From Prostheceraeus crozeri (Eukaryota; Platyhelminthes; Polycladida; Euryleptidae), in contig CAJQUW010007993.1 in NCBI GenBank assembly GCA_907163375.1, positions 310,001 through 374,000 of the forward strand: a DNA stretch of 64,000 nt, in the 5' to 3' direction. The notes below the pieces were generated by a model, which worked only from the letters and a program-made list of their open reading frames with translations, searched no databases and was not told the origin of the DNA. Positions 38,001 to 46,132 of the stretch are shown piece by piece. Position 1 is the first letter of the stretch. Each line of letters opens with the position of its first letter. A program made the position numbers and the translations under genes.

Positions 38001-38144
38001 GCACTTCAGAAGGTCACTGCGACTGTATGTGCGATGATGTGATGTCATCAGTTCATGAGCCACTTTCCTTTCTGCATCAGGTGTACAAGAGATAGGAACG
38101 ACAGGAGATCCCAAGTCATTAACAGTCATTGCCATTGTTGCCAT
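35064..38144 (-). CDS. LINE endonuclease-reverse transcriptase, full ORF
   Basis: 1026 residues. Residues 1-150 are basic with one CTNCD Cys pair at 96-99 and no recognised domain; they may do the RNA-binding job of a missing ORF1. Endonuclease (about 152-355): NAR at 158-160, ETW with the metal-binding Glu at 185, GGGCCFYV near 214, GDFN at 293-296, LDHVF at 323-327, and GDH at 346-348, all intact. RT (about 555-880): HYRPITLLD at 624, VDMTKAFD with catalytic Asp 692, GGVPQGSVLGP at 747-757, and YADD at 776-779. A thumb and C-terminal region follow (KLLGVTTDARLTF, FEYAAPAW). All catalytic residues are present, so the protein could in principle nick DNA and reverse-transcribe in place. The first ATG is used because the frame stays open and basic from there. 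Confidence 0.9.
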   Translation of the reverse strand: MATMAMTVNDLGSPVVPISCTPDAERKVAHELMTSHHRTYSRSDLLKCRESVTWKPSRRVRRAIWYFGISRSRSDDKSPNLNIRKLSDPVSVSRTCTNCDIIPRPIPVRISKHRSSSTQGQSGCNLNNLISLIPATISSHQMKAEPRANYPPNITYCNARSLRYKTAELHACALVNRADIIAVTETWFTDDIDDTAISIPGYSVVRSDRRDRLGGGCCFYVLSDMNFTVLNELATNTISILTIALSYVSSPDIILSVVYHPPNANVSLTQDYFYEEVATSLNASPSAQIIILGDFNSMDCSELSDTFGVSQIVNFPTRDNAYLDHVFTNFSLDTWSVKKLSPIANGDHACIGLMRNAQTHRRRPSTTSKLRTNVPEALNKLNDVEWSGVIAEPDLNEKIKIFNEILIEVINSSSTHIHVMHRRNPPWIDRTVCKWRRAKTKAYRQNKIEKVAFFDRIINLRIATKKQMFVNDRLNQELSPKQWWSNVKFLTNRHPASTATPTSLLLDSEWLSNAAASNKLCKFFTSITNMKATDEPEIFLPSGTFFPPPEDKVILELLGSIKEHTAAGPSGVPNWLLKHGREQILEPIACIINHIFSDLHFPEVWKSAIVRPIPKLRSPSMPQHYRPITLLDTISKICERIICKQYKNQLELPNQHAYINDGSTTNALISIFDKWTLSLDQGSPYIRAVMVDMTKAFDKLRPAILLQKQVDQHIDPSLINLTQSFLNGRAQSVRLNSVLSNCYDITGGVPQGSVLGPWLWLTYISDLNLSEDHDIYADDITISIASSCKNTNDMKVRAQGSIDHLQHWCDSNNMQISSTKTVELIVSSKKGYEKPSPILIDGSPVAQVHSIKLLGVTTDARLTFREHIMSCKRTACQRIFWLRTLRRFGGNHTGLLRLYRSHIRSLFEYAAPAWFPFITNDLKSVIERVERTSLRTIFPEKSYAEAIRFISSPPIIDHLNSLYKKHFLKILSPYHPLHHLLPPTRLQSGLRTSRQKESLYIPKIRTTLRKKSFIISGSKLYNSGHI

Positions 38145-38525
38145 TGCGAGTAGATGGGGAAGATATCCTGATGGTATCAGATTGATCGACTCGCGCAGAC
38201 GTATTCAACACTATGAGTCACAGACATAGGATGCAGTCGGCACAGGGAAGCAGATGTATGACGTCATGCACGTTGGAGGAAGAGCGGACAAGTAACAAGT
38301 GGGGCCGATTGTTGAATTTTTCGAACATTCGATGATATAAGGCAATTTTGAGGACTTTACGAAGACACTTTGAGATACTTTAAACGTAGAAGATGATAAA
38401 TGACGCAACGATGATTAAAAATTGCTCGGAGATGGCGGAGCAGAAAAACGTTGCAGCAAGATGGGTGGAACGCGCAGGACAACAGACGCGACACGACCGC
38501 CGCCTAGCAGCGCTAGGGAAAGAGT

Positions 38526-38862
38526 ATAAGGGATTTATATGGGACGAATGCGAAAGCTTAGAATACTAAAATACTATTCAGAAATTGCTAGAATACATCT
38601 AGAAATACTACTTGGAATAAATTGTACTACTAAAAAATCGAGTTGCTATCATCAAATATAAATAGTTTAATAGAAAAAATCAACGTAGCAAGCCTATGAA
38701 TAACATGTTATCGACTGTGTAAGTGCTCTAATTCACACATGGAAACAGTTTTTGTTCAATTGAAACGATGCTACAAAATATTGGAGTACTAAAATTTGAA
38801 AAGCAATAAAAACCAAAAGCGTTGTGATGTTGTTTTGTTTATAGCAAAGTTTAAAAATACTA
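38526..38862. other. no gene recognised
   Basis: About 340 AT-rich bases between the LINE leader and the hAT-type element; nothing supported. Confidence 0.4.
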
Positions 38863-38870
38863 ATTAATGC

Positions 38871-39960
38871 CAGTGGCGTCGCGTGCGCCCAGACCACATG
38901 CCTTCACTCGGCATTGGAATACTATTTCTATACCAGACATTTTTTATGTTACAATATTAATTTTCATAAAAGCTGAATTTTTAATAACAATTTCCCGAAC
39001 ATTTTTTAAGGCCAAGTGAATGTGCACATGAGAAGTGATTGCTCATGTCTCTTACCCGCCTTACTCAAGGAACTAATTACTATCCCCTCTCTGTCCAGAC
39101 ACATTTTCTCGAGAAAAAAAGGAGGCAGGGTCAACTGTTTCTTGTGTTTCTCACGGCCGGTCAGCCGCTCACATGTTTGAAACTTTGATGCATTAAAATG
39201 TCCTGTGTATTTCTTATTTCTTTCTCTGTGAGTACTTTCAATTTTTATATCAGGTGTTGGCCTACCTTGCTTGATGACTGTCATCTTTTCAGTATATTGC
39301 CATCGGACGAAAGGTGTGGTTATGATCTCATCTGCAGTACTTAACATAGTGTCACATCAATCACGTAAAAACAAATTATGGAATTCTACCGAATCTGGGT
39401 GTTCGAGTCATGCATTACTCTGCATTCATTGGAGAACGCTCATCATCTGATCACAGTCTTGTCTGAACGTCAGCCATCTGCTATTGTTGACGTGGTGGCC
39501 TCTCTGACATAAAGCGAATCCAGGAACAATTGGGTTGCGCTTCCCTTACTATATTTAGGTACCGCGCCTCGATCAAGAATTGCGTAGAATTTGATTGCAA
39601 AAATTGGAGAAGGCAAAGCATCATGTCTATCGGAAAAGCCAATATTGGCGCGGGCGCGTGCGCTTACTGCCTCACACGCACACAACTCTTTTTCGCTCTG
39701 TCTGAACATCGATGCTCCTTCTGAACACACAACCACCTTGTATGTCTAATTGTTCGAAGAAAACAGCTGTGATTCGAGCATGTGCTGCAAAACTGTTCAA
39801 TGAGGTTGAGCGTCTGTTTTTGAGACGGAAAGCTGTGCACAGCTGTCACGAGAAGCTATCGAATTTGAATGAATGATGATACTTTTCATTTTTATAATTG
39901 CTGGAAAATTATTTTTGAGGATGCGCCGAAGGCCTCGCAGGTACGGAGGAGACGCCACTG
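38871..39960. mobile_element. hAT-type DNA transposon, non-autonomous or decayed
   Basis: The termini are CAGTGGCGTC (38871-38880) and its exact complement GACGCCACTG (39951-39960); CAGTGGCG-type ends are typical of hAT elements. Flanking 8-mers are ATTAATGC (38863-38870) and ATTAATAC (39961-39968), an 8-base duplication with one change, as hAT transposases make. The 1090-base body is too short for an intact hAT transposase. The minus-strand frame 39006-39347 may be a scrap of one. Confidence 0.8.
39006..39347 (-). pseudogene. possible hAT transposase N-terminal scrap
   Basis: A 113-codon minus-strand frame inside the hAT-type element. The stretch TGHFNASKFQTCERLTGREKHKK loosely recalls the entry to the TTF/ZMYM1-type zinc finger of hAT transposases (a W-L-x-G-x-E-K-K pattern), but the Cys residues that follow in real family members are not visible. 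The location inside matching hAT ends is the main support. It could equally be a chance frame. Confidence 0.3.
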
Positions 39961-40144
39961 ATTAATACAATTATAATTCTTTGAATTATTTCACTTCGTT
40001 GAAGTAACTGAAGAAATATAATTTTCTGTTTATTGAACCGGCTAGCAGATTCTCGAAAAACCAATTATAAAGCGATTACGTAGTATTTTTTTCTGTATGT
40101 GCATTATTATGCTCAGAAGTTATTGTTGTTGGCAAGCTATAAGC

Positions 40145-41884
40145 CAGGGACATCTATGATTAATGTAAGATATCTAAGGGACATTCAACTCCCAGAGCAT
40201 GGAGGCCAGTGACTTTGGTAGACTTTATTAATGATGGCAGTCTATATCTGGATAAAACCGTGGAACAAGTGGTAAACAATTCACTTCATTATTGTAAAAT
40301 ACATCAGAATCGGACTGAATTGATTGCTGTACATACTAATTAACACGACCGGCTCAGCCTTGCAGAGAAGAATTGTTGGAAGAATCTGTGCAGTGTACAT
40401 GTGCACATACAAGCATGTCATCAGTGGTAAATTTCAAATAAATTCTGACTTTCTATATTCATTGATCTTCCCATTGCCTTATCTAAAATTTCCTCCTGTA
40501 TAATAATTTGGACCACTGGTGTGTCCATCTGTGTACATGTGCACATACAAGCATGTCATCAGTGGTCAATTTCAAATAAATTGTGACTTTCTATATTCAT
40601 TGATCTTCCCATTGCCTTATCTAAAACTTCCTCCTGTATAATAATTTGGACCACTGGTGCACTTTATTCGAGAATTAAAGAGCAATGAAGCGATGTGACA
40701 TGTGTGGTTTATTTTGGCCTTGAATTACTCAACTTTCATTAATCGAAAATTTATGGCTATTCTTATCACAGTGATGCGAGAATGTTTTCATATTCTTTGT
40801 CGAAACTTATACGGATTTCGTAATCAACTCAAATCCTTATCAATGCTGCTCCTGAATTGCCCAATACGATAGGACCTTAAAATCGTGGAAAGTCACCAAT
40901 CACCACCGCTTGGTTTACTTTTTATTCAATATGATCTTTGCATTTTATGAATCACTGACATCATAATCACATTATTTTATTCGTCGGAGTTTTGATTATA
41001 ATTTATAGGCCTCACAAGTCACAGGTGATGCTCTATAATCACGAGATGTCTAATAAGAGATAAAGATATATTGACATCGGCAACCACTCATTGCGAGGAG
41101 GCACACTTATGGAAAGACTTCACTTCTGCACATTTCCACCAAAATCTTGATGAAGGATCTTCCGAAGGAATGGATGTTCAAACGATTCTTGCCTGTTAAC
41201 TTTTAGTTATTTTTTCATTAGTTATGCCAATCAGATTATTATCAATTTTTGACGTTTCAATTTGGTCGGCTTTTGTTCGTTTCTGATTGCATCATCTGTA
41301 GATTTCTTTTAGATTTTAATCGTCTTTTACTTGTATAACAATGGATAAGGCATGGACATATCGCTGCAATGACTGTAGTAGCAGGTAAAATCATCACTGA
41401 TCAGTTATCATTTAGTACATGACTCTTTTGCGCAACGAAAATACATGTAGATTATCGAAACTTTTGCAGAAAGAGGTCACAATTCTCCAAAAAACACTAC
41501 TGAATCGATCTTTCCAAAGCATGTATAAAATGTACAGAATCCAAACCAATAGCCATTGATGCTACGTGCCGTTAGGGTGAACAATTTCAATTACTGGCAG
41601 TTGTTATTGCAGCTGTTATCGACAGTTGCTTATTCCTGTGGGAGTTTTGCAATTCTTTGGTCTCTTCTTGACTGGGTCCAGAATCTTCTTTCAACAGATT
41701 CCCTGCATGAATTAGCATATTAGAATACTGGATAATTGCTTACAACTTGTTTCACGGTTTCATCCAGATATGCACAAAATATTGTCATTAATCAAGTCTA
41801 CCAAAGTCACTGGCCTCCATTCCAGTACATTCTCTGGGAGTTGAACGTCCCTTAGATATCTTACAGTAATCATAGATGTCCCTG
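40145..41884. mobile_element. 1.7-kb element with long (~100 bp) terminal inverted repeats, no transposase
   Basis: Left arm 40145-40243 and right arm 41786-41884 are inverted copies: CAGGGACATCTATGATTA at each tip, then AAGATATCTAAGGGAC, then CAACTCCCAGAG, then GGAGGCCAGTGACTTTGG. There are a few substitutions and an 11-base insertion in the right arm. The flanking bases (CTATAAGC versus CTGTGTGT) do not form a target duplication, so the insertion is old or the ends are slightly misplaced. No ORF of note lies inside. The CAGGGA tip would fit a hAT-related foldback element. Confidence 0.75.
40393..40659 (+). repeat. tandem duplication, two 130-138 bp units
   Basis: The unit beginning GTGTACATGTGCACATAC at 40393 repeats at 40531 with only a few substitutions up to about 40659. 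Each unit includes CAGTGGT near its start and ACCACTG near its end, so each contains a short inverted pair of its own. It lies inside the 1.7-kb long-TIR element. Confidence 0.9.
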
Positions 41885-42089
41885 CTGTGTGTGATAATTA
41901 ACAGACTTGAGGATTTCCATGCCATGAAGGTACGAGGATGCGAAGCATCCGATCGAACCGTTGTTCGACGTTCAGGTACTAAACCTTGACGCTGAATCTC
42001 GCGATAACCGCACCTCAACACAGATCCTTGCAGCAGCCGAGAGACAAAAGGAGTCAAAATACAAAGACGCGTGTGATTTTACATGTAAA

Positions 42090-42357
42090 GATGCGACTTT
42101 ACTCCGCTAATATTCTCGTGCGACGGAGCTTTTGGGCTACAAGCAAAATCCTTTTTGAAATTGCTGACTCAAAGACTTGAAAACAAATGGGACGGAAATT
42201 ATCAGAACATTCGCTCATTCGTCCACACGAAAATTATGTTCGCTTTGATAAGAGCCTCAAGTCACTGTTTGCGAGGTTCTCGCATTAGATGGAGAAGTGA
42301 CCTTGGTTTGGATGATGCTCATGGTATCCCAACATTCTTTCATCGCGAAGACTAGTT
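42090..42357 (+). pseudogene. conserved-looking transposon-associated fragment, family not named
   Basis: One frame reads FSCDGAFGLQAKSFLKLL and runs on through NKWDGNYQNIRSFVHTKIMFALIRAS to LRGSRIRWRSDLGLDD and a stop at about 42355. I recall the pattern (DG..G..A, later R..A..RA...CLRGSR..WR....LED) as a recurring domain in metazoan and protist repeat-associated proteins, but I cannot name it with confidence. Stops upstream suggest a remnant. Confidence 0.35.
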
Positions 42358-42573
42358 TTTTTGTTTTTTTTCACTTCCTTGCTGGTTACCGAAACTTTTC
42401 TATTATCTGACTAACTTTGTGTTTTATACAGAATCTTTGTAAATTCCTCAAACTTGTAAATATACTATGTTAAAAAAAAATTCATAAAAGTTCGTAGGTG
42501 TCAAGATTTCCGTCACAGCTCACAGGCATCGAAATTAGAAATACCGCAGAAAGTCTACCTCTATGATCACAGG

Positions 42574-42636
42574 CAGGGAACCCTAGTTATCGAACCTAGC
42601 TTGACCAAGCGTAGCGCAGATAACTAGGGTTCCCTG
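42574..42636. mobile_element. 63-bp hairpin MITE with 18-bp perfect inverted repeats
   Basis: The left arm CAGGGAACCCTAGTTATC (42574-42591) is perfectly complementary to 42619-42636, around a 27-base loop. The 7-mer TCACAGG flanks it on both sides directly (42567-42573 and 42637-42643), which is the signature of a target duplication. CAGGGA tips suggest the hAT group, although hAT normally duplicates 8 bases. It is among the smallest plausible DNA-transposon units. Confidence 0.7.
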
Positions 42637-42877
42637 TCACAGGTGTTGATTAAGAGTGGATTTCCATGTAATGTACTTTAGAACGAAGTTGGATATTTTA
42701 AAATTCAAATTATTTGACAACATTAATGCTGCGCTTAGATATACTTCACATTCAATTAAGAAATGGAAGCGTTTACATCTAACGGAAGATTTGCATCCAC
42801 AACGCCTGGTCAACCAGAAATATGCATATCAAATGCCACTCCTATAGACACGATCAACAAATCAAAATGTGCGATGA

Positions 42878-43261
42878 ATGTTTTTCAAACTTGGTTGGCA
42901 GATTGGAGGCGATGATATACCAAAAGTCCTGAAAAAAGTAGAAGAGTTCACCACCGAGGAGTTAGATTACTACCTTCGATATTTCTGGTGCGATGTTAGA
43001 AAAGAAAATAGACAGCAGGATTTATTTAGATTTTCTAATATTGATGGTTTCATATCAAACAGTAGTTTGCGAAGAACAGCACAGAATAGGCTCCTGCAAG
43101 GTGGTGTGCCAGACGCAGTAATAAAAAAGAAAACTGGAAGAATCAGTGAATCTGCGGACTTGGCATATGTTGAACCGAAACTGTATGAAATGGAAATGTC
43201 ACCAGCGCTATATGGAGAAAACAGTGGCGCTGAAGCACTGTCCAGCTATTCAAACAAATAA
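42878..43261 (+). pseudogene. Crypton-like tyrosine recombinase remnant with internal deletion
   Basis: The 127-codon frame starts with VEEFTTEELDYYLRYFWCDVRKEN, like the E-E-L-x-x-W-L-x-x-F-x-x-E-V-R-K-K entry of the Crypton-derived DUF3504/ZMYM-type domain. It then jumps to SNSSLRRTAQNRLLQGGVPD followed by KKKTGRISESADLAYV, which aligns with the recombinase C-terminus (H-S-L-R, then T-G-H, then the catalytic Tyr). The core between is missing, His of H-x-x-R is Ser, and His of TGH is Arg. Tyrosine recombinases cut and rejoin DNA through the Tyr. This fragment is inactive, and the assignment is by pattern only. Confidence 0.5.
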
Positions 43262-43734
43262 GTGAGCATTTCTTCATCAAGTGACATGCCAACTCCTGTC
43301 ACGTTCACAAATTGCAGCACACAATAAATTACAATTTCAAAAAGTGAGATCCTCATCAGTGAGAACTTTTCAGCGTTTTATATTTTGCTATTTTTGTGTC
43401 ACAGAATGTCTTAGGACAGTCTCTAGAGAAAGTCCCCGTTAAATGTTCAATGATATTTGTAGTAAATTTTGCCAAGTTGTTCAATTAAAAATGGATGCTA
43501 TGATAATCAGTATTTTCTACAAAAATGATTTCCCATAGTATGCGGGACATAGAACCATATACTGTAAAATCTATAAGCAGATTGATCTCTTCTGCACTTC
43601 ACTCTCCAAAGAAGTAAACATTCTATGCACATCAATTAAAGCGCTATGTCGATATGCCGCATCCATAGAAATTTATAATACATGTAATAAAGCTTCTAGA
43701 ATGGATTATGCTTTATGCAATATGCTCTATAGTG
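43262..43734. other. no gene recognised
   Basis: About 470 AT-rich bases between the recombinase remnant and the SINE tail; nothing supported. Confidence 0.4.
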
Positions 43735-44024
43735 TCCAAAATTCGCACACATTTTCACTTTGATACACTTGTGCCATGTTAGAATCAGTCATATACGTAA
43801 TTCGAGGCTTGTTATCGGTTTCGGAGAAACATTTCCCAATTTAGTTCCTTGTGGCTATGTCGCAACCTTGAGTCAATTTGCATTAGTCAACTTAGGATTA
43901 ACAACAATGAGATTAAATACACGATAGATCAGATTGCCATGCAAAAGATGTGCGGCTGGTAGGATTCGAACCTACGACCAAGGTTAACTAGACCTGTGCT
44001 CTAACCAACTGAGCTACGAGCCAC
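43735..44024 (-). mobile_element. tRNA-derived SINE
   Basis: The minus strand begins with a tRNA-like head (43952-44024) and continues with a non-tRNA body ending in AGTGAAAATGTGTGCGAATTTT near 43735. The body matches the fragment at 16624-16785, which shows this is a dispersed family and not a lone tRNA gene. SINEs of this type are transcribed by RNA polymerase III from the tRNA promoter and moved by a partner LINE. The 3' tail is not an obvious poly(A), and the partner LINE is not identifiable here. Confidence 0.75.
43952..44024 (-). tRNA. tRNA-Thr(AGT)-like head of the SINE, pseudo-tRNA
   Basis: 73 bases on the minus strand. The A box TAGCTCAGTTGG and B box GGTTCGAATCC are both perfect to consensus. 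The D stem GCTC/GAGC and T stem GTAGG/CCTAC are fully paired. The anticodon loop CTAGTTA gives AGT (Thr), but the base after the anticodon is T instead of A and the anticodon stem has a C-T mismatch. The acceptor stem pairs only with a wobble and one mismatch, and there is an extra base before the D stem. These defects, plus the shared SINE body, make it a SINE promoter rather than a working tRNA. Confidence 0.7.
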
Positions 44025-44276
44025 TTATGCGACTCTTGTCTGTCAATTAGCAGGATCAAACCCTCACCACCACACATCAGTTGTCAAGGCAATAATGATC
44101 AATGAATAAATAACACGTCACAATTGTGACCGCCGACATTAAGGCAAGTAGCGGGGATCGATACTAGTTAATTCCATTCCGTCAATTAGGTTTCCTATTA
44201 GGCCATATCGTTTAATGCATGCCAGCCATACCTCTTTACGATGGCAGTTTGGTATAACGTTTATCTAAAGTAATTC
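44025..44276. other. no gene recognised
   Basis: Short spacer between the SINE head and the first readable codons of the following LINE. Confidence 0.4.
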
Positions 44277-46132
44277 ACTGTATAGTACTTATTAACAAGC
44301 GCTATCATGCTTATAGAGAGAAGAATTGGCCTCTATTTTGGCATTTCAGAGATAAAGTGAAGTCTGAAATATCCATGCCGAAAAAGTCGTGGTCAGAGCG
44401 TTTGATTGGACAATTTGGGATGTCTATAAAAAGGTGACTGGCTCTCATACTAATAAAGATTGGCTCAGTCAATTATGTGCCCGCACGTCTACCAACATTG
44501 CCGATGCTGTTGAGAGTTTAAATGATCAGTATACTTCTAATCTTATAGATGATCCTATTGATTATGTTCAACTTCCCTATGTTGTTCCATTCGAGTTTGA
44601 CGTTTTCGAAGTTTCAAAATTATTGGAGAGAGTAAAACCATGGCTCCAGGGTGTGACAACATACCATCCGTTATTTGGTCCAAGCTGGCAATCACTCTGT
44701 CAAAACCAGTCTGTTTGTTATTTAACTTGTGTTTGCAAATGGCTGACTTACCGAAAATATGGAAATGTGCTAATGTTGCACCTGTCCCCAAAAGTCATCC
44801 ACCAAAGATATCAAGCACTCGTCGCATATCCCTCCTACCTGTGCTCGAACACATTTTTGAACGCTGCATCGTGAAATTCTACAAAGACACATTCTTTTCG
44901 TATTTTTCCGATCATCAATATGGATATCGACCACAATCCTCAACAGTCAGTGTCTTGCTTGAACTAGAAAATGTCATTTCAAGTGCCCTTCAAGAAACAT
45001 ATGTAATCGGTTGTCAACTTGTGGCGATAGACTTCGAGAAGGGATTCGAGAAAATTTCACACAGATTACTTATTCATAAAATGATGAATACAATAATTGA
45101 TAATTACGTGATTATGTTACTTCAAAATTATTTTCTTGACAGGCAGCAAAGAGTAAAATGGCTCAACAATTTTAGTTCGTTTCGCAATGTGTCTAGTGGC
45201 ATTTCTCAAAGGTCTGTCTTTGGTCCCTTACTTTTCTCCTTCTTTGTTCGTGATCTTGAGCATTTTGTACAAAGCAACAATGATGTATTAATTGTTAGTT
45301 ATGCAGATGATGTTACTATGTGTTCTCCTGTATATTCAACATGTACTACTAGTCCAGTTAGCAAGGCTTTTTCTAATCTTAAGCAGTGGACCTTTGATAA
45401 CAAAATGAATATCAAGTATGACAAATGCACTCAAATACAGTAGCAAATTTGATTGTCGCCCGTATGTTCTTGCAGATGTTGAATTGGTCAACCATACATG
45501 TATTCTTGGTGTGATAATTGATCAGAAACTTTCATGGGCCGAGCATACTGAGAAAATTTGTAAAAAGGCATCCTCTAAAATAGCAATTTTGAGACAGTTG
45601 AAGCCTTTCATGAGTAAACTACAGCTGTGCAAGATTTACTTCTCATGTATAAGATCTGTGATCGAATATTGCTCGCCTATTTTTGTAAACCTGAATTGTA
45701 CTCCGAGTCATTTGGTTGAGCGTGTGCAGCAGCGCTGTCATAAAATTATTTGTGGTAGTAGCAGTTGTAATGGCTCCTACTTTGTACCTCTGAACTATAG
45801 CCGTGTTGTGCAAGGATTCAAACTTTTTGAGAACATTGCCTCCGATGACGATCACCTCTTGCACCATCTGATTCCTGAAAAGTTGAGATACAGTGGCAAA
45901 TACGTTATCCCTTTGTGCAAAACAGCTGCTAGACGCAATTCATTCTTCATTACAATGGCGAGGTTGGCTAATGATGACTCTTTGTAATTTTCTTTTGAGA
46001 AGTGTTTGTACGCGATGATAACTTATGTTGTACAGTAGTGTCGTTCATACATATGTGATGTCATTGAATATTCTTATGTTAAACCTCGCGATTCCCATTA
46101 ATGAGGTCTTGAAAATAAACGTTATTATTATT
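44277..46132 (+). pseudogene. CR1/Daphne-like LINE, 5'-truncated, RT and C-terminal region
   Basis: The readable part starts with the basic linker (INKRYHAYREKNW, then a region ending KKSWSERLI) and continues into RT. Motifs are MAPGCDNIPSVIW, TRRISLLPVLEHIFE, IDFEKGFEKISH (first catalytic Asp; the usual KAFD is KGFE), SSGISQRSVFGPLLF and SYADDVTM. After a stop and frame change near 45430-45442 the thumb and C-terminal region follow (CILGVIIDQKLSWAEH, RSVIEYCSPIF). A frame break near 44640 joins the linker to RT. The 3' end is AAAATAAACG followed by a TTA repeat tail (46122-46132). The endonuclease is missing, so the copy is dead. Confidence 0.85.

Larger units (their letters stand above)
34969..38525 (-). 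mobile_element. single-ORF LINE (CR1/L2 group), apparently intact
   Basis: On the minus strand the element has an approximately 380-base leader (about 38145-38525, GC-richer than its surroundings), one long ORF (35064-38144), and a short 3' UTR ending in AATAAATTTGATC and a (TC)n tract. No stop or frameshift is seen, so this copy is young. The exact 5' boundary is uncertain and no target duplication was found. An endonuclease-plus-RT protein without a separate ORF1, and a microsatellite tail, fit the CR1/L2 side of the Jockey superfamily. Confidence 0.85.

Noticed and set aside
39470-39849. Overlapping Cys- and Arg-rich frames on both strands
   Set aside because: No family pattern; they sit inside the hAT-type element and look like chance frames in GC-richer sequence.
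40393-40659. CRISPR-like direct repeats
   Set aside because: Only two long adjacent units in animal DNA, with no spacers; a plain tandem duplication.
43952-44024. A functional tRNA-Thr(AGT) gene
   Set aside because: Promoter boxes are perfect, but the acceptor and anticodon stems have mismatches, the base 3' of the anticodon is T, and the following body is shared with 16624-16785. It is better read as a SINE head.
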